From assembly GCA_004369045.1 (NCBI GenBank), contig ML213520.1:124001-188000 (forward strand): DNA of 64,000 nucleotides, read 5' to 3'. The notes under the pieces are model-generated. The model saw only the letters and a program-made list of their open reading frames with translations, had not been told where the DNA came from and ran no database searches. Both the position numbers and the translations under genes were made by a program. This DNA comes from Heliocybe sulcata. Taxonomy: Eukaryota; Basidiomycota; Agaricomycetes; Gloeophyllales; Gloeophyllaceae. Numbering within the stretch: position 1 is the first letter of the stretch; the number at the start of each line of letters is the position of its first letter. This document shows, piece after piece, positions 60,630 through 64,000 of the stretch.

Positions 60630-62534
60630 ATGGCCCGCCTCTCTCTCTTGACTGCGCTCTTGCCCATCCTCTGCGCCGTGTTAGCCACTGCGTCGCCCCT
60701 CGACGATGAGCAGGTCAAGCAGTTCATGAAACGGAATAACACTGGCGTCAAGCCTCTCCTCCATCTCGCGCGCCGTGAGGCAGCGGGTGTCAAGACACGC
60801 CACCTGAGGCCTATAGTCGAGACCGCGAAGCGCGACTCCATCACGGGACCGGATGTTGGCCAGGTCGCTAACTTCACCGGGTCTACGCCGGAGCCTGAGC
60901 GTGGTGCTAACGGCGCATCGTTCTTGTCCCCGAGCAACACTGGGATTGATGAAGAGAACCCGGATAATGTCGCTCCGCCTACTACGGATGCCGGTGAGTT
61001 ATCTGCCATTAGATGCTTATTTATTCTCTGACCGATTATCCAGGTGTCGTGCCTAATTTGAAGTGGAGCATGGCTCAGTCCCATACGAGGCTGTTGAAGG
61101 TTTGTAACAATCATTGCGCTATGGACCCTTTCTAACCCGAATTTTGCAGGGTGGCTGGGTTCGAGAGACGGTCATTACCGATTTACCACCATGTACGTGT
61201 CCTTGAGTATTATGGTGCTCAGCCAATTTTAACTTACTACTCTGTCTAGCCAAGGATATCGCGGGCGCGGAATTACGCCTCGCTCCTAATGCGTACCGTG
61301 AATTGTTAGTCATTTATTCTGCCTTCGTAAATGCCGTGTTCTCACGTAATCCATCGTAGACACTGGCATCGCGTTGCCGAGTGGGGATACATCCTGGGTG
61401 GTACCGGCCGTATCGCTGCCGTCGACTCGAGCGGTAAAAGCTACATTTCTGACCTCAAAGGCCCTATCAACGGTTCAGATCCCGACATCTACTAGTAAGT
61501 CCTACGAAACATTGTAATCACAACTATCTGACATTTGTCTCTACTCCAGCTTCCCGCCAGGCGTCCCGCACTCCATCCAAGCCCTCGACTCTGGTCTCGA
61601 AATCCTCCTCATCTTCACCGATGGCAACTTCGACGCCCTGGGAACCACCTTCATGATGTCGGACTGGCTCGCGCATACCCCGGTAGACATTGTGGCGCAG
61701 AATTTTGGCGTGAACACCAGTGTATTCGCCAACATTCCCAAGACGGATCCGTACATCCTAGAGTCTACCGTGCCGCCTCCACAGCTCGGGGATGCGAGCC
61801 AGCAGGCGATTCCGGACCCGCAGGGCGAGGTCCCGAACCCTTATGTGTTCCACATCTCCCAGCAGAACAAGACGGTGGCTCCTGGAGGGTGGGCGAAGAT
61901 TCAGGACTCGGTGACTAACTTCCCGGTAAGTCATCCTCGGCACCATATCCGAACATGGCACTGAAGGCGTTCTCTTTAGGTCTCCACCATGCTCGCAAGC
62001 GCCTTGGTCTACGTCGAGCCGAACGCCATGCGCGAGCTGCACTGGCACACCGCAGATGGTGCGTCTCAGCCTTTCATCATAATATTAGAGACACTGTCCT
62101 AAACGTTTTTATGTAGAATGGCTGTACATCGTCTCCGGCACGGGACGTGCAACAGCTTTTGCGGGCTCTGCTACCGCTCGTACGTTCGACTTCCAGGCTG
62201 GCGACACCGGTGTCTTCCCCGTCTCATACGGTCACTATGTGGGTTGCCTCCTGTGCCACCTGTGATATACAGCTACTTATCTGTCGTCCTGTAGATCAAA
62301 AACATGTCTCCCACGGAGCCGCTAATCTTCCTTGAACTTTTCAAGGCCCCTCAGTTTGCTGACTTCAGTGCCACGCAATGGTCAGTCCTTGCACCCATGC
62401 ACTGGTCATCAGATACTAATTTCTGGCTTTGCAGGCTTGCGTTGATGCCTCAGCAAGTCGTCATCGACCTCCTGAACATATCAAGCGAAGTTATCGACAC
62501 TTTCCCCAAGACCAAGCAGATCATCGTCGCGTAA
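60630..62534 (+). CDS. Oxalate decarboxylase, secreted bicupin
   Basis: Mn enzyme converting oxalate to formate and CO2, secreted or wall-bound; wood-decay fungi use it to control oxalate and pH. It has a signal peptide (MARLSLLTALLPILCAVLAT) and a propeptide-like stretch of about 100 residues. Cupin 1 has APNAYREL + HWHRVAEWGYILGGTGRIAA (His-x-His and Glu) and FPPGVPHSIQALDSG (last His). Cupin 2 has VEPNAMRELHWHTADEWLYI, VSGTGRATAFAGSATARTFD and GVFPVSYGHYI. All four Mn ligands are thus visible in both cupins. The end is LNISSEVIDTFPKTKQIIVA-stop. Nine or ten short introns; length of about 450 residues is normal. The long exon at 61550-61925 encodes the inter-cupin linker. Confidence 0.93.
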
Positions 62535-63607
62535 ACGCTCTGCGAGCTTGCGAACCACTCCTCTAGAATCTAGAGTAAATTATGCGCTTCGGGCCTCCGG
62601 ATCCCGGCGCTTTGCACCTTCGCGGTATTCTTTCGCTTTATAACCGCTATCGCTACTGTTAGACAACTGCTGTCTTTTCTCTAGTATGTATTTATGGGTA
62701 TACTGTATCTCTGAACATTTTAGAGGGTTTGTTGTACTACTGTAGTAAATGGCAGGTTACTTGCCCCTTGTGCAACACGACATACGTCCGGTTCTGCCCA
62801 TTTGTGGTAATCCTATGCCACTGCATTCCGGTCTTGTGCCACACCAAATTAATTCGACTTCAACTTCCTCACTCTTCCCGCATGCTTTTGGTTTGGGATC
62901 GTGACTCCCTGGACTCCCTGAATACCTGAGAGCACCTCCGGCCATGTTCTGAGACATCGTAAGGAAACCCCTCCATCGTAAGAATACACTTAATTGCTTA
63001 TACCCCGACGGCAAATTAACTTGGTGCCGTCCAGCTGGATCTGGAAATCTGAAACATATACGGGGCAAACGTGCGCAGCTTGTCGAGGTAAGTAACAGTT
63101 TGCAGGACCTCGTCTAATATGGAGCTGAATTTATCTACCTAATTCCTCACCTACGAACAAGATACGACATCCTTCCCAACTCGAGACTGGGAATTACACT
63201 CTCCTGTCGCAATGTTGGCCCACTATATCACCACCACTTAAGGAGCTGACCCTGTCGTCCCATGCATAACCAGATGCTCCATAAAGCAGGTGGGTATCTT
63301 GATTCTTGTCAGTCGCGAGTCGCAAACCGTAAGATGATTGAATGGCCTACATAGCCGACAAGACTTACTTCCTGGGGAAGAAGGCACGAACTATGGCCTC
63401 GGATCGACCGCGAGGGCATAACGATCAACTTTAGCGCCCAGCGATGATGTCGGTTCATTAGCCGAGACCCGTAAATAAATGGTCTTATCGAGATAATTTT
63501 GGCAGCAGCCCAGCATGCTCGCCGACTTCTTTTGCCTTCTCACATGATGTTCTTGGTCACTAGCTTATATCTCGCAGGAAGTCGCAACGGGCGCGGTGCT
63601 GGGACCC
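62535..63607. other. Spacer between two secreted-protein genes
   Basis: About 1.1 kb: T-rich 3' flank of oxalate decarboxylase, then sequence with no supported frame. The overlapping frames at 62729-62929 (+) and 62757-63068 (-) have no motif. Confidence 0.5.
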
Positions 63608-64000
63608 ATGGCTCGTCTGCATGCCCTACTCCTTGGTTCGTGCGCCTTGGCCGGCGCGCTGGCGCAGACATGGTGTGTTTCGTAGCTCTCGGGTGTCCTT
63701 GCGCTTTTGAGACGTCTTTCCTAGGTGTGGAAAGGATTACACAGTCGGGTCGCCTATCGTCCCGCCAGGCGGTGAATTCACTCTGCCTGCGACCTCGGCC
63801 GAGCCGTTGCTTGCTTTCCGTTGCGCACCAGCGATCAAACCATACCTGGAGGAGGATGCTTTCACGCCTGCCGCCATCATCGTGGACACTCCCATTACCT
63901 ACCAACAGATCAGCGGAGCCGCTCCGATCACCTTCTCGTCGGACGGCCCGCTCGGAGAGCTGGTAGTGACCGTTACGGCCAATGGGAAGTTCCTCACTAC
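63608..64000 (+). CDS. Secreted protein, 5' part only (unknown family)
   Basis: Exon 1 (63608-63672) encodes a clear signal peptide, MARLHALLLGSCALAGALA, followed by QT. An intron with GTGTGT..CTAG joins in phase to exon 2 (from 63725): WCGKDYTVGSPIVPPGGEFT, LPATSAEPLLAFRCAPAIKP, YLEEDAFTPAAIIVDTPITY. It then runs off the right edge still open at LGELVVTVTANGKFLT. The beta-rich start with early Cys suggests an extracellular enzyme, possibly a glycoside hydrolase with an N-terminal beta-sandwich, but I do not recognise the family. It is the second secreted-protein gene in a row after oxalate decarboxylase. Confidence 0.6.

Noticed and set aside
1-64000. Search for retroelements, DNA transposons, CRISPR arrays and terminal repeats
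   Set aside because: No reverse transcriptase, integrase, transposase or array pattern was seen in the frames, and no long direct or inverted repeats stood out by eye. A computed self-alignment could still find short ones.

Overview
The window is nuclear DNA from a filamentous basidiomycete, most likely an Agaricomycete wood decayer of the polypore type (inference). Every recognisable gene is cut by many short introns of about 45-70 bases with GT..AG ends. Gene families typical of these fungi are present: a DUF6534 membrane protein, a TKL-like kinase with HAD in place of HRD, a CYP5150-like P450, a BCS1-like AAA ATPase with a low-complexity tail, a GH79 glucuronidase and a bicupin oxalate decarboxylase. 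Single-frame ORFs are therefore mostly exon pieces. The CDS spans below are whole gene extents, joined by reading splice sites and family motifs by eye.

Left part (0-15 kb): family X DNA polymerase (-), SAM methyltransferase (+), complex III core protein QCR2 (+), DUF6534 seven-helix membrane protein (-) and an MFS sugar transporter (+) with two CreA/Mig1-like sites and a TATA box upstream. A 3.5 kb stretch follows (14.9-18.5 kb) with only one small unknown gene.

Middle (18-43 kb): a two-finger GATA factor with an AreA-type DUF1752 domain (+), a 2.5 kb spacer, secreted GH79 (+), a large protein kinase (-), a small acidic lysine-rich protein (+), peroxisomal acyl-CoA oxidase (-), a degenerate Sfp-type phosphopantetheinyl transferase-like gene (+), a coding remnant (-), elongation factor eEF1B gamma (-) and an atypical SDR/NAD(P)-binding protein (-).

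Right part (43-64 kb): a roughly 1,680-residue RasGEF (+), cytochrome P450 (+), BCS1-like AAA ATPase (+), AKR1-type ankyrin-DHHC palmitoyltransferase (+), a GPR89/Golgi pH regulator protein (-), an uncertain small gene (-), oxalate decarboxylase (+) and the start of a secreted protein cut by the right edge (+).

Most genes are unrelated housekeeping, signalling or secreted-enzyme genes. I see no convincing biosynthetic cluster, CRISPR array, rRNA, tRNA, retroelement or other mobile element. The most unusual items are the PPTase-like gene whose metal-binding positions are replaced, the GATA factor that combines DUF1752 with two fingers and an HPPM-repeat tail, and several gene-poor spacers holding short orphan coding stretches.
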